Below are positions 7,157 through 14,630 of a DNA stretch of 14,630 bases, piece after piece. Source of the stretch: Thermoproteota archaeon (GTDB lineage: Archaea; Thermoproteota; Thermoprotei_A; Sulfolobales; Desulfurococcaceae); the NCBI GenBank assembly GCA_013154205.1, contig JAADCY010000159.1:1-14630 (forward strand), given 5' to 3'. Below the pieces are notes generated by a model. That model saw only the letters and a list, made by a program, of their open reading frames with translations, did not search any database and was not told the DNA's origin. Each line of letters begins with the position of its first letter. Positions within the stretch are counted from its first letter, which is position 1. The position numbers and the translations under genes were made by a program.

Positions 7157-7513
7157 ATGATGAAAGCGTTATCGCAGTACATTTCAGCATTACTACTACT
7201 TATAATATCTATAGTGGGAATGGCGCTAGTATCCTCATATTCTCTACACTCCAAGAACGCTGTCGAAGGACTAACAACAAACTACTGCGGAACAGAAGAC
7301 AGCATAGTATACATCGGATACTCTAAAAACTACATATATCTATATAACTCAGGCGCAACCCTACATCTACACGTTTCTGTAGAAGCTCTAATAGACAATA
7401 AATGGATAAACACAACGATCGTTGAACCACACACTATATTCAGAATATCAGCCAGTAATCCTACAACGACCCTTTTAACAAATAATGGATGCATCCTGGT
7501 GATCAAGCCGTGA
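7157..7513 (+). CDS. Small pilin-like surface protein with class III signal sequence
   Basis: A 118-residue protein. I place the start at the ATG-ATG at 7157/7160, directly after AGGGGG, because it gives a short basic N-terminus MMKA followed by LSQYISALLLLIISIVGMA. This is the form of an archaeal class III (type IV pilin) signal, cut by the PibD/FlaK peptidase between A4 and L5, with the hydrophobic helix kept as the assembly core. The longer TTG-initiated frame (7085) would bury this motif. The rest is a beta-rich domain with two cysteines (about 44 and 112, CGTE and NNGCILV) that could form a disulfide, and one N-T-T site. Its TGA stop overlaps the GTG start of the next gene, so the two are coupled. 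The family is otherwise unknown to me; an archaellum or adhesive pilus subunit is the closest analogy. Confidence 0.7.
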   Translation: MMKALSQYISALLLLIISIVGMALVSSYSLHSKNAVEGLTTNYCGTEDSIVYIGYSKNYIYLYNSGATLHLHVSVEALIDNKWINTTIVEPHTIFRISASNPTTTLLTNNGCILVIKP

Positions 7514-9459
7514 AAGCTTTAGGAACAATTTATGCATCGTTTGTACTCATATTGATAGTTACAGCTATGCTAATAGCATCATACCAGGTATTAAACAATG
7601 CATTGAATAAAACAAACCAAGCAATGCATTCTAACATTAAGAAAATAGAGGCAATGGCCAGAGAACCAGCACTAGATCTATCATACATAAACAATTCACT
7701 TTACCTTGTTATACAGGCAGTAGAGCCTGTCAGAATAGAATATGTCTTCATCGATTATATGAACGGAACAATAATATTCGACAAAATAGATCGATATATA
7801 GAAAACACAACATATATCAAACTACCAATAACACAATATACACAGCCATTCAAAACAGGAATAATAATAGATCCAGGCATAACTATCTATTATAATCCTA
7901 TGAAAGACCCTTGGATCACAGCTAGAAACATAATACCGAACACAACATATATAGACCAAAAACTGATCACGGCCTTGCAGAAAACAGATGATCTAAGCAC
8001 GCAGGCTTCGCAGCCAATATATAACCCGGTACTCAGAAACAATACGATAATCATAAAAAGCGTAAACACGACGATCTCTAAAACGCTCCTCGATCTAACG
8101 AGTACACCCCTAAGAATAGAATTACAAATATCGAGGCTAATATCCCCTAACTTTACACTAATTTATCCAACAACAAGAAGCAAAGTGCTCGAGAACAACG
8201 GAGTGGCAAAAATAGCCTCCATAGTAATCAATGGCTACCCGCTAAATATCTATGCAGTCTACACCACGTTTCCATCCACCTATCTCTTCTCAATGATAGG
8301 ACTACTCATAAACTCGACATATTCGACAAACATAGTATTCAATGGAACAATAAGAGTAGAACAATCAATGAAACCAACTGTAATTAATCTAGGCGGATAT
8401 CTTGTAAAAATATTTAATCAGAATTTAAATATTCCTCTTGCATTAGCACCAATATCAAACACTTCGATAGATCTTGTAGGTAAGCAATATGTAAAGCAAG
8501 TTGGGCTTAACAAAGAAACATTCTTGTCAATCAATGGTAGTGTTACAGGAAACATCACCAGCGACGGATTAATCATACTTAGCTATGGAAGATATATCGA
8601 CGATGTGTGGGGAAAGCCGACACAGATAAACATCACAGTAGAACTCAACATTACATCCATTGAACTGATAAATATAGAGCCCAAACCAATACCTATAGAA
8701 ATAAATTCAAAATACATAACAATACGTGAATGGCACATAGGCACTTCTGTTGCTAACAGCGATAACTATGCTAAGGGAATATTCAACATATTCAAAATAA
8801 TAGGCTACCAAAACAAACAGCCAATACTGATCCTAAACTATGGGAGCAATACTGTTTATAGAGAAATAACTGGGACAACCAGTCCATTATACGTCAAGTC
8901 AAACTACACAATAGAAATAATCCCTAGCATACCAAAGTGGATATTACAATGGCATAGTCCTCTCCAAATAAATGTCATAACAACACGATATAGTGCATTC
9001 CAGCTCCAATACTTCAAAGTACTTGGCGATACAATACCATCAAATACAACAGCGGTATACATCACTTTGTTACCAGACGCACTAATCATACAGGAATACC
9101 CGTCTAAAAAGACCATCTTAGTACTACTCCCACATTTCCAGCACCAAATAAGCATTAATCCCGGATACGAGTGGGAATATCTCACAATAACATGCTATGA
9201 AGGTACAAATATTACAATAAATAACCCAACAAACAATACTGTCTCTGCATCAATCATACCGATTTACCTACAGTCACCCGATAATCCATTGACATTATAT
9301 TATGAGCCAAAAATACTAAATCCATCATATCCATCCATAACAATGAAACCTGGAGAAAACACTGCCAATATAACACTCTCAGCGGGATACTATCTACTGA
9401 TCCCCATACAACAAAACACTGATGATTTCTTAGAACCACTGATATTAAAAGTGATCTAG
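7510..9459 (+). CDS. Large surface protein with class III signal-like N-terminus
   Basis: A 649-residue protein of unknown function. I set the start at GTG 7510 rather than ATG 7489: GGTGATC (7498-7504) lies five bases ahead, the GTG overlaps the TGA of the pilin-like gene, and the N-terminus becomes MKALGTIYASFVLILIVTA, parallel to its neighbour's KALSQYISALLLLIISI. This fits PibD-type processing after A3, or a plain N-terminal anchor. The remaining part (about 30-649) is beta-rich and Ile/Asn/Thr-rich, has no further membrane helix, and carries about 20 N-x-S/T sites, as expected for a glycosylated outer-surface protein. Only one cysteine is visible near the C-terminus (TCYEG). Codons are strongly A/T-ending. 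The stop at 9459 is followed by two hairpins and the S-layer promoter. It may be a large pilin-like subunit or an S-layer accessory protein. Confidence 0.75.
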   Translation: MKALGTIYASFVLILIVTAMLIASYQVLNNALNKTNQAMHSNIKKIEAMAREPALDLSYINNSLYLVIQAVEPVRIEYVFIDYMNGTIIFDKIDRYIENTTYIKLPITQYTQPFKTGIIIDPGITIYYNPMKDPWITARNIIPNTTYIDQKLITALQKTDDLSTQASQPIYNPVLRNNTIIIKSVNTTISKTLLDLTSTPLRIELQISRLISPNFTLIYPTTRSKVLENNGVAKIASIVINGYPLNIYAVYTTFPSTYLFSMIGLLINSTYSTNIVFNGTIRVEQSMKPTVINLGGYLVKIFNQNLNIPLALAPISNTSIDLVGKQYVKQVGLNKETFLSINGSVTGNITSDGLIILSYGRYIDDVWGKPTQINITVELNITSIELINIEPKPIPIEINSKYITIREWHIGTSVANSDNYAKGIFNIFKIIGYQNKQPILILNYGSNTVYREITGTTSPLYVKSNYTIEIIPSIPKWILQWHSPLQINVITTRYSAFQLQYFKVLGDTIPSNTTAVYITLLPDALIIQEYPSKKTILVLLPHFQHQISINPGYEWEYLTITCYEGTNITINNPTNNTVSASIIPIYLQSPDNPLTLYYEPKILNPSYPSITMKPGENTANITLSAGYYLLIPIQQNTDDFLEPLILKVI

Positions 9460-9504
9460 CAGCCTAAAATAAGGAACTAAAAATAGGGTAATACCCCCCT
9501 AACC

Positions 9505-9539
9505 CCCCGGGAAAACCGGGGTATGATCACACCGATCAT
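9505..9539 (+). promoter_or_regulatory. Twin hairpins upstream of the S-layer gene
   Basis: Two perfect six-base stems, each with a five-base loop, stand one base apart: CCCCGG (9505-9510), loop GAAAA, CCGGGG (9516-9521); then ATGATC (9523-9528), loop ACACC, GATCAT (9534-9539). Just before them are a GGGTA/TACCC inverted repeat (9486-9496) and two C6 runs. They lie between the previous stop and the S-layer TATA, with no T-run after them. They could end the upstream transcript, bind a regulator, or both. Confidence 0.5.
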
Positions 9540-9550
9540 GAGTAGTATTA

Positions 9551-9602
9551 CTTAAATACAGACCCAATAAATAACGTTTTTCGGATAACTCAGGTTGGGT
9601 GA
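9551..9602 (+). promoter_or_regulatory. S-layer gene promoter and ribosome site
   Basis: The TATA-like CTTAAATA (9551-9558) predicts transcription near 9581, giving a leader of about 30 bases. The leader holds GGGTGAG with core GGTGA at 9598-9602, eight bases before ATG 9611. That decides the start: the GTG at 9599 is part of the ribosome site and not the initiation codon. Confidence 0.55.
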
Positions 9603-9610
9603 GAACAGTT

Positions 9611-12421
9611 ATGAATAAGCAAATAAAGGGTATATTGTACGTGGCATTAATCCTAGTTGCAACATTGTCAGTTGCGATGCCATATATTGGCATAAGTACA
9701 GTTAACGCAGCATTACAGGGATACTTCGTTGTTAGACCTATAATATACGATAATGTGTTAAACACTTATAACGTAAGTTGGAGCCCAATATGGAAGACAG
9801 AGACTGTACCTGTAAACCTTTCAGACACATCTGGTAACGGTAGTGAGATAGCACTTGACTTAACAAACCTTAATACAACTACGGCATCATATCTATGGAT
9901 ATGGATATCAACCGAAGAATATCCCAGTGCAGCAATAGTTAAGTCTAAAGATGCGGTACTAATAGGACCTATACCAGCTACACTGGTCTCCAACAAGTAT
10001 TACACCCCGCTAAATAATACGAATATATACAAGCCATTCAATGGAAACATGGTAAACGACTTAGCAATATTTACTAACTGGACTTACACAACAAATGGTT
10101 TGACGGTGGGTACGCCACCATTATTAATAGGTAAAGTAATTGTCGGAAACAATACTATTATAATAAGATTGCCTAAAATACTAGTGCAGGGTGTTAAGTA
10201 CTACATAAAGATTACTGACATATCGCCAGACATATTTACGACAAATCCGTCGGCACTAGTGCCTGCAATTCCATCATCCAATCCATTTACAGTAGTTCAA
10301 GGTATTTGGGAAATAACACCAGTACAGACAACACTACAAGAGCCATATGTAATTCCAAATGAGACAATAAGGATAACAGGAATAGGTATATCACAGTTAC
10401 CATTCAACATTACCATAAATGGTAATGTCTTAGAGGACAAAATTAACCAAACAGCTAGCATTGTAAACTATACTACCTACTTAGGGACTGAGTGGAATGC
10501 AACACAGTATACAACATATATCAAAGTACCTGATCTAGAACTAATTGATGGTACAACAGCTTCGGTCACTGTTTCAGTAGTAACTGGGAACAATGTTAAC
10601 GCGACAAAGACATTTACAGAACTATATAGGTATATAATGCTGAATGCAACTAATGTGTTCGACTTATCTGCTTCAATACCATACAGCCCCTCAAACATTG
10701 AAAATATAACAAATATATTGGTGCCACATTATAACTATAATGTATCAAAATATAATAATATTGCATTCAGGGCACCTGGAACAACACTAAATATGACTCT
10801 ATACAACTTCCCCTATGAGGGAAGTGCTACTGTAAGCATCGTAGGTCTAAACAATATTAGCTATAGTAAGAAGGTGGCAGTAGTTAACTTCAATGATAAT
10901 GGAACAGCATCCATATTCAATTTAGCAATACCAATCGATATAAATGAAAGTGGTAATTATTCGATAGTAATCAAGGATAATGATGGTGTCATATTTAACT
11001 TTACAGTACTGATACACATAGTACCCTACATAACAGTAAGTCCAGAAGAGGGATATGTAGGCGAACAAGTAAACGTGACATTACACAGATTTGACGACTA
11101 CGTAGGTGACATAGTGACATTATGGTTCAAGGTTAACGATAATTATGTGGTTGAACTGGCTAATACGACAATAAATCATGCTGAAACGACTATAACAGTG
11201 ACCATACCGGCAGCTACAGGCGGTAATCATACTATATATGCAGCTGACAAGCTCGGTAATTGGGCAACTTATGGTGCGTGGAACACTACATTTACTGTAC
11301 TACCTAAAGTATGGGTTGAGCCCTCAGTAGTAACACCTGGTACAAAGTTTATTACAATATATGCGACTGGACTGGTTAACGAGTACTACGATATACTGGT
11401 AGATCAGGGAACAATATTATGGGGCTTCCAGCCAACAGCAGATGGTAATCTAACAGTAACAATACCTGCAACAGGTCTAAAGCCCGGACTCCATGTTGTG
11501 GCTCTATACCAGAACTACTGGGCCCAGGCAGCAAACGTGACAGAACCGCAGCTATACGCAACATTCACGGTAGCAGGGCCAACACTTGAGGACGTACTAA
11601 ACGCAGTAAACGGGCTCAGCACACAGCTCAATGACGTAGTAGTAGGCATCAATGACCTCAAGGCACTCATCACAAGCCTGGGTGACGACATAACACTAAA
11701 GCTACAGAGCATCAACAACACGTTAGCAACACTAATAGTTGAGAAGAACAACGAGGTAATCGCCAAGCTATGCACAAAGCTCAACGAGCTCAACGCAACA
11801 ATAGTGTCAATCAAGGGCGACGTAGTAGAGCTGAAGACCGCCGTAGGAGACATACAGACAACACTCCAGGCACTTAAGAGCAGCAACGCAGAGCTCAAAG
11901 ACCTCATCGTGACAAAGTCCGGTGAGATCAAGGGAGTAATAGAGACAACCGCTGGCAACATAACCGCAAACCTGAACGCACTAGAACAGCTGATCAAGAG
12001 CGGGCTAAAGGTAGACACACAGACACTGCTATCAAAGATTGACGAGATAAAGAGCCAGCTAAGCAGCATCAGCGGATCAGTAAGCACTGTCTCAAGCAAG
12101 CTAGACCAGCTAGCATCAACACTCGACGACCTCAAGTCAATGCTCAGCAACGTCCAGAGCACCGTATCCAATGTACAGAGCACAGTAACCGACATCAAGA
12201 GCAGCCTACAGGACATTAAGAACACAGCCAACAGCCTCGCAAGCAAGATCGAGTCAACCGCCAGCGACCTAAAGAGCTACATAAGCAGCCAGAACTCAGA
12301 CCTCAAGAAGGCAGTAGAAGGAATCAGCGGCACAGTATCAACATACGGAATAATCAGCATCATACTCATAATCATAGCAATCGCCGTCAGCGGCTACGGA
12401 GTATACAAGAAGAAAGAGTAA
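9611..12421 (+). CDS. S-layer stalk protein, tetrabrachion-like: beta-sandwich arms, coiled coil, C-terminal membrane anchor
   Basis: A 936-residue surface-layer protein. Order of parts: Sec signal peptide (1-33, cut after VNA), beta-rich Asn/Thr-rich glycosylatable ectodomain (about 34-470), two Ig-like beta-sandwiches (about 473-565 and 566-656, starting ITVSP and VWVEPS and ending with TFTV), a long coiled coil (658-905), a membrane helix (about 911-931) and a KKKE tail. In the part from about LDQLASTLDDL onward, Leu/Val/Ile recur with strict 3-4 spacing (heptads) for at least 60 residues. The layout matches tetrabrachion of Staphylothermus marinus, a stalk anchored in the membrane that holds a canopy and binds a subtilase, but this protein is much shorter than its roughly 1,500 residues. 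The next gene is a subtilase. GC content rises strongly along the gene. Start chosen from the GGTGA ribosome site and signal peptide. High expression is likely. Confidence 0.85.
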   Translation: MNKQIKGILYVALILVATLSVAMPYIGISTVNAALQGYFVVRPIIYDNVLNTYNVSWSPIWKTETVPVNLSDTSGNGSEIALDLTNLNTTTASYLWIWISTEEYPSAAIVKSKDAVLIGPIPATLVSNKYYTPLNNTNIYKPFNGNMVNDLAIFTNWTYTTNGLTVGTPPLLIGKVIVGNNTIIIRLPKILVQGVKYYIKITDISPDIFTTNPSALVPAIPSSNPFTVVQGIWEITPVQTTLQEPYVIPNETIRITGIGISQLPFNITINGNVLEDKINQTASIVNYTTYLGTEWNATQYTTYIKVPDLELIDGTTASVTVSVVTGNNVNATKTFTELYRYIMLNATNVFDLSASIPYSPSNIENITNILVPHYNYNVSKYNNIAFRAPGTTLNMTLYNFPYEGSATVSIVGLNNISYSKKVAVVNFNDNGTASIFNLAIPIDINESGNYSIVIKDNDGVIFNFTVLIHIVPYITVSPEEGYVGEQVNVTLHRFDDYVGDIVTLWFKVNDNYVVELANTTINHAETTITVTIPAATGGNHTIYAADKLGNWATYGAWNTTFTVLPKVWVEPSVVTPGTKFITIYATGLVNEYYDILVDQGTILWGFQPTADGNLTVTIPATGLKPGLHVVALYQNYWAQAANVTEPQLYATFTVAGPTLEDVLNAVNGLSTQLNDVVVGINDLKALITSLGDDITLKLQSINNTLATLIVEKNNEVIAKLCTKLNELNATIVSIKGDVVELKTAVGDIQTTLQALKSSNAELKDLIVTKSGEIKGVIETTAGNITANLNALEQLIKSGLKVDTQTLLSKIDEIKSQLSSISGSVSTVSSKLDQLASTLDDLKSMLSNVQSTVSNVQSTVTDIKSSLQDIKNTANSLASKIESTASDLKSYISSQNSDLKKAVEGISGTVSTYGIISIILIIIAIAVSGYGVYKKKE
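12149..12190 (+). repeat. Tandem 21-base heptad repeat in the coiled-coil stalk
   Basis: Two adjacent 21-base units (12149-12169, 12170-12190) encode NVQSTVS and NVQSTVT. They differ mostly at silent positions. The units mark a one-heptad duplication in the stalk and suggest that stalk length changes by in-frame repeat gain or loss. Confidence 0.6.
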
Positions 12422-12449
12422 CACCAATAACATATACTAATAGGGTTTC

Positions 12450-12463
12450 AAAAAATATTTTTT
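12450..12463 (+). terminator. A/T palindrome and T6 run after the S-layer gene
   Basis: AAAAAATATTTTTT (12450-12463) is a perfect 14-base palindrome ending in a T6 run, 28 bases past the stop. This fits an archaeal T-run terminator. The following TAAATATAAAA could also act as a weak TATA. Confidence 0.45.
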
Positions 12464-12600
12464 AAATATAAAACTTCTATCAATTCTATACAATATTCTA
12501 ACATAGTCTTTAGGATCCGGTTCTTATCATATAGAGTTCAAAAGATTCCCGCGAGAACTTATTTGAGAATAAGATTTAACCACCCACTCTAGTGGTACAA

Positions 12601-12663
12601 TTTTAAATAATACATTCTCTAGAAAAATAGTTTGGTCTAAACCTAATCCGGATTGTAGGGTGA
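12601..12663 (+). promoter_or_regulatory. Subtilase gene promoter and ribosome site
   Basis: The 247-base gap after the S-layer gene has a TATA box TTTTAAATA (12601-12609), predicting transcription near 12631 and a leader of about 38 bases. GGGTGA (core GGTGA 12659-12663) lies five bases before ATG 12669. The protease thus appears to have its own promoter and is not simply read through. Apart from this and the terminator, I see nothing in the gap. Confidence 0.55.
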
Positions 12664-12668
12664 CTCCT

Positions 12669-14630
12669 ATGAATAAATGGTATATTCCTCTAATACTAGT
12701 GTTCACCGCAATACTTCTCCTTCCTGCCCTGACCCCATTCGCAACAGCATACGCCATACAAACAAACAACGAACTATCATACAAGCCCTGGATGACAAAG
12801 CTCTCACCACAACTCCTCGACAAGTCATTCTATAACGAGAACCTCTTCGCTAAACTGAACATACCGTTAAAAACACCCGGAAACCCGCCGGACGCCCATA
12901 TAATAGCGCGTGTAAGGCCTGGACAGACTAAAGTAATCATATTGGCTTCACCACTGACAGATATAGGATTCATACTAAAGCATACAAAGGGGATCATATT
13001 TGCGTACAAGTTGCCCCAGTACTGGTATATCGAGGCATGGGCGACATACAATGATGTAGTATCACTAGCGAAAACACCCTATGTCTTCAAGATAATAGCG
13101 CAGGAATCACCAGTCAAACAGATACTTGACGAGCAAAACAACGGCCTACAATCATCTAAACTTCCAGGCGTAGGCAGAGCCGAACCAACACTATACGCTG
13201 CGGCTAAGACGATAGGTGCAACCCAGGTCTGGAAACAATACAATATCACTGGAAAAGGAATAACCGTAGCAGTTGTAGATACGGGAGTAGACTTCGGCAT
13301 AACAGACCTAGGAGTTGGAGCCATAGCTAGAACACCCAACGGAATACCGATGATATTCGACGCCGATGAACTAGGCCTAACACTAACTCTAAGCAAAGCT
13401 ATTGATGAAAACGGCACACTAAAAGTAGAACTACCTGTCACGTTCTTCAGCTGGCCAAGCACTATCGGTCAGACGAACGATGGATGGGTACTATATGTAT
13501 CGCCCTCAGGCCACGTATACCAGGTAACATTCCCGCTAAGCCAGTTTAAAGTCGGTGACATACACAGCAAAGACAATATCTTCAAGTTCGGTATAGCAGT
13601 ACAGACGGTCTACCCGCACTATGGAGGCGTGGGCATCCTACAATACACTATCCCAATAATACTGGCTGATACAAATGATGACGGAAAATACGATACGGTC
13701 TACGCCGATCTATCAACAACATACTACTACATAATGTACGTCCTACACGAAGCAGGAATAGCGCCAGCCCCCAACCCGGCATGGGCAGACTTCAGCTTCG
13801 CAGACGAAAAACCAGCATACTACGGCCACGAAGTAATGGCCCGCGACTTCAACGGCGACGGTGTAAATGATTTCAGTGCAGGAGAACTGGCCGGCTGGGT
13901 ATATGACTGGCTAGGAATACTAACCGGCTATACCAAGGCATACGGCTGGGACAAGGACTGGGAGTACAACGCAGTAATCCTCCCAGGACTCGACCCCAAC
14001 GGATACTACGTAGACATAGCGTATGACTGGCTAGGACACGGTACAAGCTGTGCATCAGTAATAGCTAGCCGTGGAAGAGTAGCATACAACCTAGGCTACG
14101 GAGTATTCCATCTAAAAGGAATAGCTCCCGACGCCAAAATAGCATCAACACCGGGCTACCTAATCAACGCCTTCACAGCAGAGTTCTTCTGGTCAGGATT
14201 CTCAGCGGTTAACAACATGCCTTGGAACTGGCAGTACACAGGCGAGCACAAAGCCAATATTATCAGCAACAGCTGGGGAATGAGCTATATAGGAATAGTA
14301 GGATTCGCTTCAGGAATGGACCCAATGAGCATGATGGTCAACTACCTAGTATCAGAAACAGGCACAATAATAGTCTTCGCCATGGGTAACGGCGGCCCAG
14401 GATATGGCACAGCAACAATACCCGCCGCAGCAGGCCTAATAATAAGCGTAGGCGCGTCAACACTGTTTGCCTACAGACCACTATATGGATACCTGCCAGC
14501 TCCCGGAGGAGAAGTGGTCAGCTGGAGCGACCGCGGACCAACCGATATGGGAGTAGCCAAGCCAGACGTCGTAAACATCGGTAGCTTCGCATGGGCACCA
14601 GCACCCTGGCACTTCGGCCTCGGAAACGGC
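12669..14630 (+). CDS. Secreted subtilisin-like serine protease (pyrolysin/STABLE-like), C-terminal part beyond window
   Basis: The first 654 codons of a family S8 subtilase with no stop in frame. Seen: Sec signal peptide (1 to about 29, FATAYA), a propeptide region (about 30-190) with an inhibitor-like end YVFKIIAQESP, catalytic Asp in VAVVDTGVD (D204), catalytic His in GHGTS (H457), ISNSWG (N534) and the oxyanion-hole Asn in AMGNGG (N574). The catalytic Ser motif GTSMA lies past the window end. The 253-residue stretch between Asp and His is far longer than in subtilisin and is typical of pyrolysin-type enzymes; it carries two calcium-loop motifs, DTNDDGKYD (334-342) and DFNGDGVND (393-401). 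The start is fixed by GGTGA (12659-12663). Lying next to a stalk-type S-layer gene, it is the probable equivalent of the tetrabrachion-bound protease, feeding the cell by degrading outside proteins. Any stalk-binding part would be in the missing C-terminus. Confidence 0.92.
   Translation, partial: MNKWYIPLILVFTAILLLPALTPFATAYAIQTNNELSYKPWMTKLSPQLLDKSFYNENLFAKLNIPLKTPGNPPDAHIIARVRPGQTKVIILASPLTDIGFILKHTKGIIFAYKLPQYWYIEAWATYNDVVSLAKTPYVFKIIAQESPVKQILDEQNNGLQSSKLPGVGRAEPTLYAAAKTIGATQVWKQYNITGKGITVAVVDTGVDFGITDLGVGAIARTPNGIPMIFDADELGLTLTLSKAIDENGTLKVELPVTFFSWPSTIGQTNDGWVLYVSPSGHVYQVTFPLSQFKVGDIHSKDNIFKFGIAVQTVYPHYGGVGILQYTIPIILADTNDDGKYDTVYADLSTTYYYIMYVLHEAGIAPAPNPAWADFSFADEKPAYYGHEVMARDFNGDGVNDFSAGELAGWVYDWLGILTGYTKAYGWDKDWEYNAVILPGLDPNGYYVDIAYDWLGHGTSCASVIASRGRVAYNLGYGVFHLKGIAPDAKIASTPGYLINAFTAEFFWSGFSAVNNMPWNWQYTGEHKANIISNSWGMSYIGIVGFASGMDPMSMMVNYLVSETGTIIVFAMGNGGPGYGTATIPAAAGLIISVGASTLFAYRPLYGYLPAPGGEVVSWSDRGPTDMGVAKPDVVNIGSFAWAPAPWHFGLGNG

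Noticed and set aside
7489..7509. ATG 7489 as start of the large surface protein
   Set aside because: It overlaps the GGTGATC ribosome site that is well placed for GTG 7510, and it overlaps the previous gene by more bases without need.
9599..9610. GTG 9599 as start of the S-layer protein
   Set aside because: The GTG is within the GGTGA Shine-Dalgarno of ATG 9611.
8904..9996. Minus-strand open frames of 60-95 codons over the surface genes
   Set aside because: They are shadows of long, coherent plus-strand proteins and have no ribosome sites or recognisable content.
11515..12246. A 243-codon open frame on the minus strand opposite the coiled coil
   Set aside because: It is Ser/Leu-rich low-complexity sequence mirrored from the heptad repeats of the plus-strand stalk, with no ribosome site and no plausible protein features.
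13079..14055. Minus-strand open frames opposite the subtilase
   Set aside because: The plus strand encodes unmistakable subtilase motifs in one uninterrupted frame.
1..14630. CRISPR array, insertion sequence or integrated element
   Set aside because: No evenly spaced direct repeats, transposase, integrase, or tRNA-end duplication was seen; the tRNA-Phe 3' end is not repeated at any length I could find by eye.

Overview
The window reads as an AT-rich hyperthermophilic crenarchaeon (Thermoproteota), most likely Desulfurococcales and close in gene content to Staphylothermus. The evidence is archaeal Shine-Dalgarno motifs (GGTGAT-like) 5-8 bases before starts, TATA boxes, frequent GTG/TTG starts, an archaeal inositol-1-phosphate synthase, archaease and archaemetzincin genes, and above all a coiled-coil stalk S-layer gene followed by a pyrolysin-like subtilase. 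That pairing recalls tetrabrachion and its bound protease in Staphylothermus marinus. The genus is inference only.

Left part (1-4500): the 5' part of an NDP-sugar nucleotidyltransferase (minus), an intron-less tRNA-Phe(GAA), an archaemetzincin starting just after the tRNA, then a minus-strand series read right to left: PadR-like winged-helix regulator, a helical protein with a ribbon-helix-helix-like N-terminus, a small three-helix membrane protein, and archease. Divergent from the regulator is ino1 (myo-inositol-1-phosphate synthase), which feeds inositol lipids and, in many hyperthermophiles, the solute di-myo-inositol phosphate. A CPA1/NhaP-type Na+/H+ antiporter (4497-5786) follows.

Right part (5876-14630): a plus-strand cell-surface locus. 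It holds a membrane-anchored propeller-like protein, two proteins whose N-termini look like class III (type IV pilin/PibD) signal sequences and whose genes overlap by GTGA, an S-layer/stalk protein (Sec signal, beta-sandwich arms, about 250-residue heptad coiled coil, C-terminal membrane anchor), and the first 654 codons of a secreted subtilase that runs off the window. The likely picture is a membrane-anchored stalk carrying a canopy, with a stable protease attached or co-secreted, plus pilin-like partners. Several starts differ from the longest open frames and were reset from Shine-Dalgarno and signal-peptide evidence. No insertion sequence, CRISPR array or phage gene was seen, and no gene-free stretch exceeds about 250 bases.
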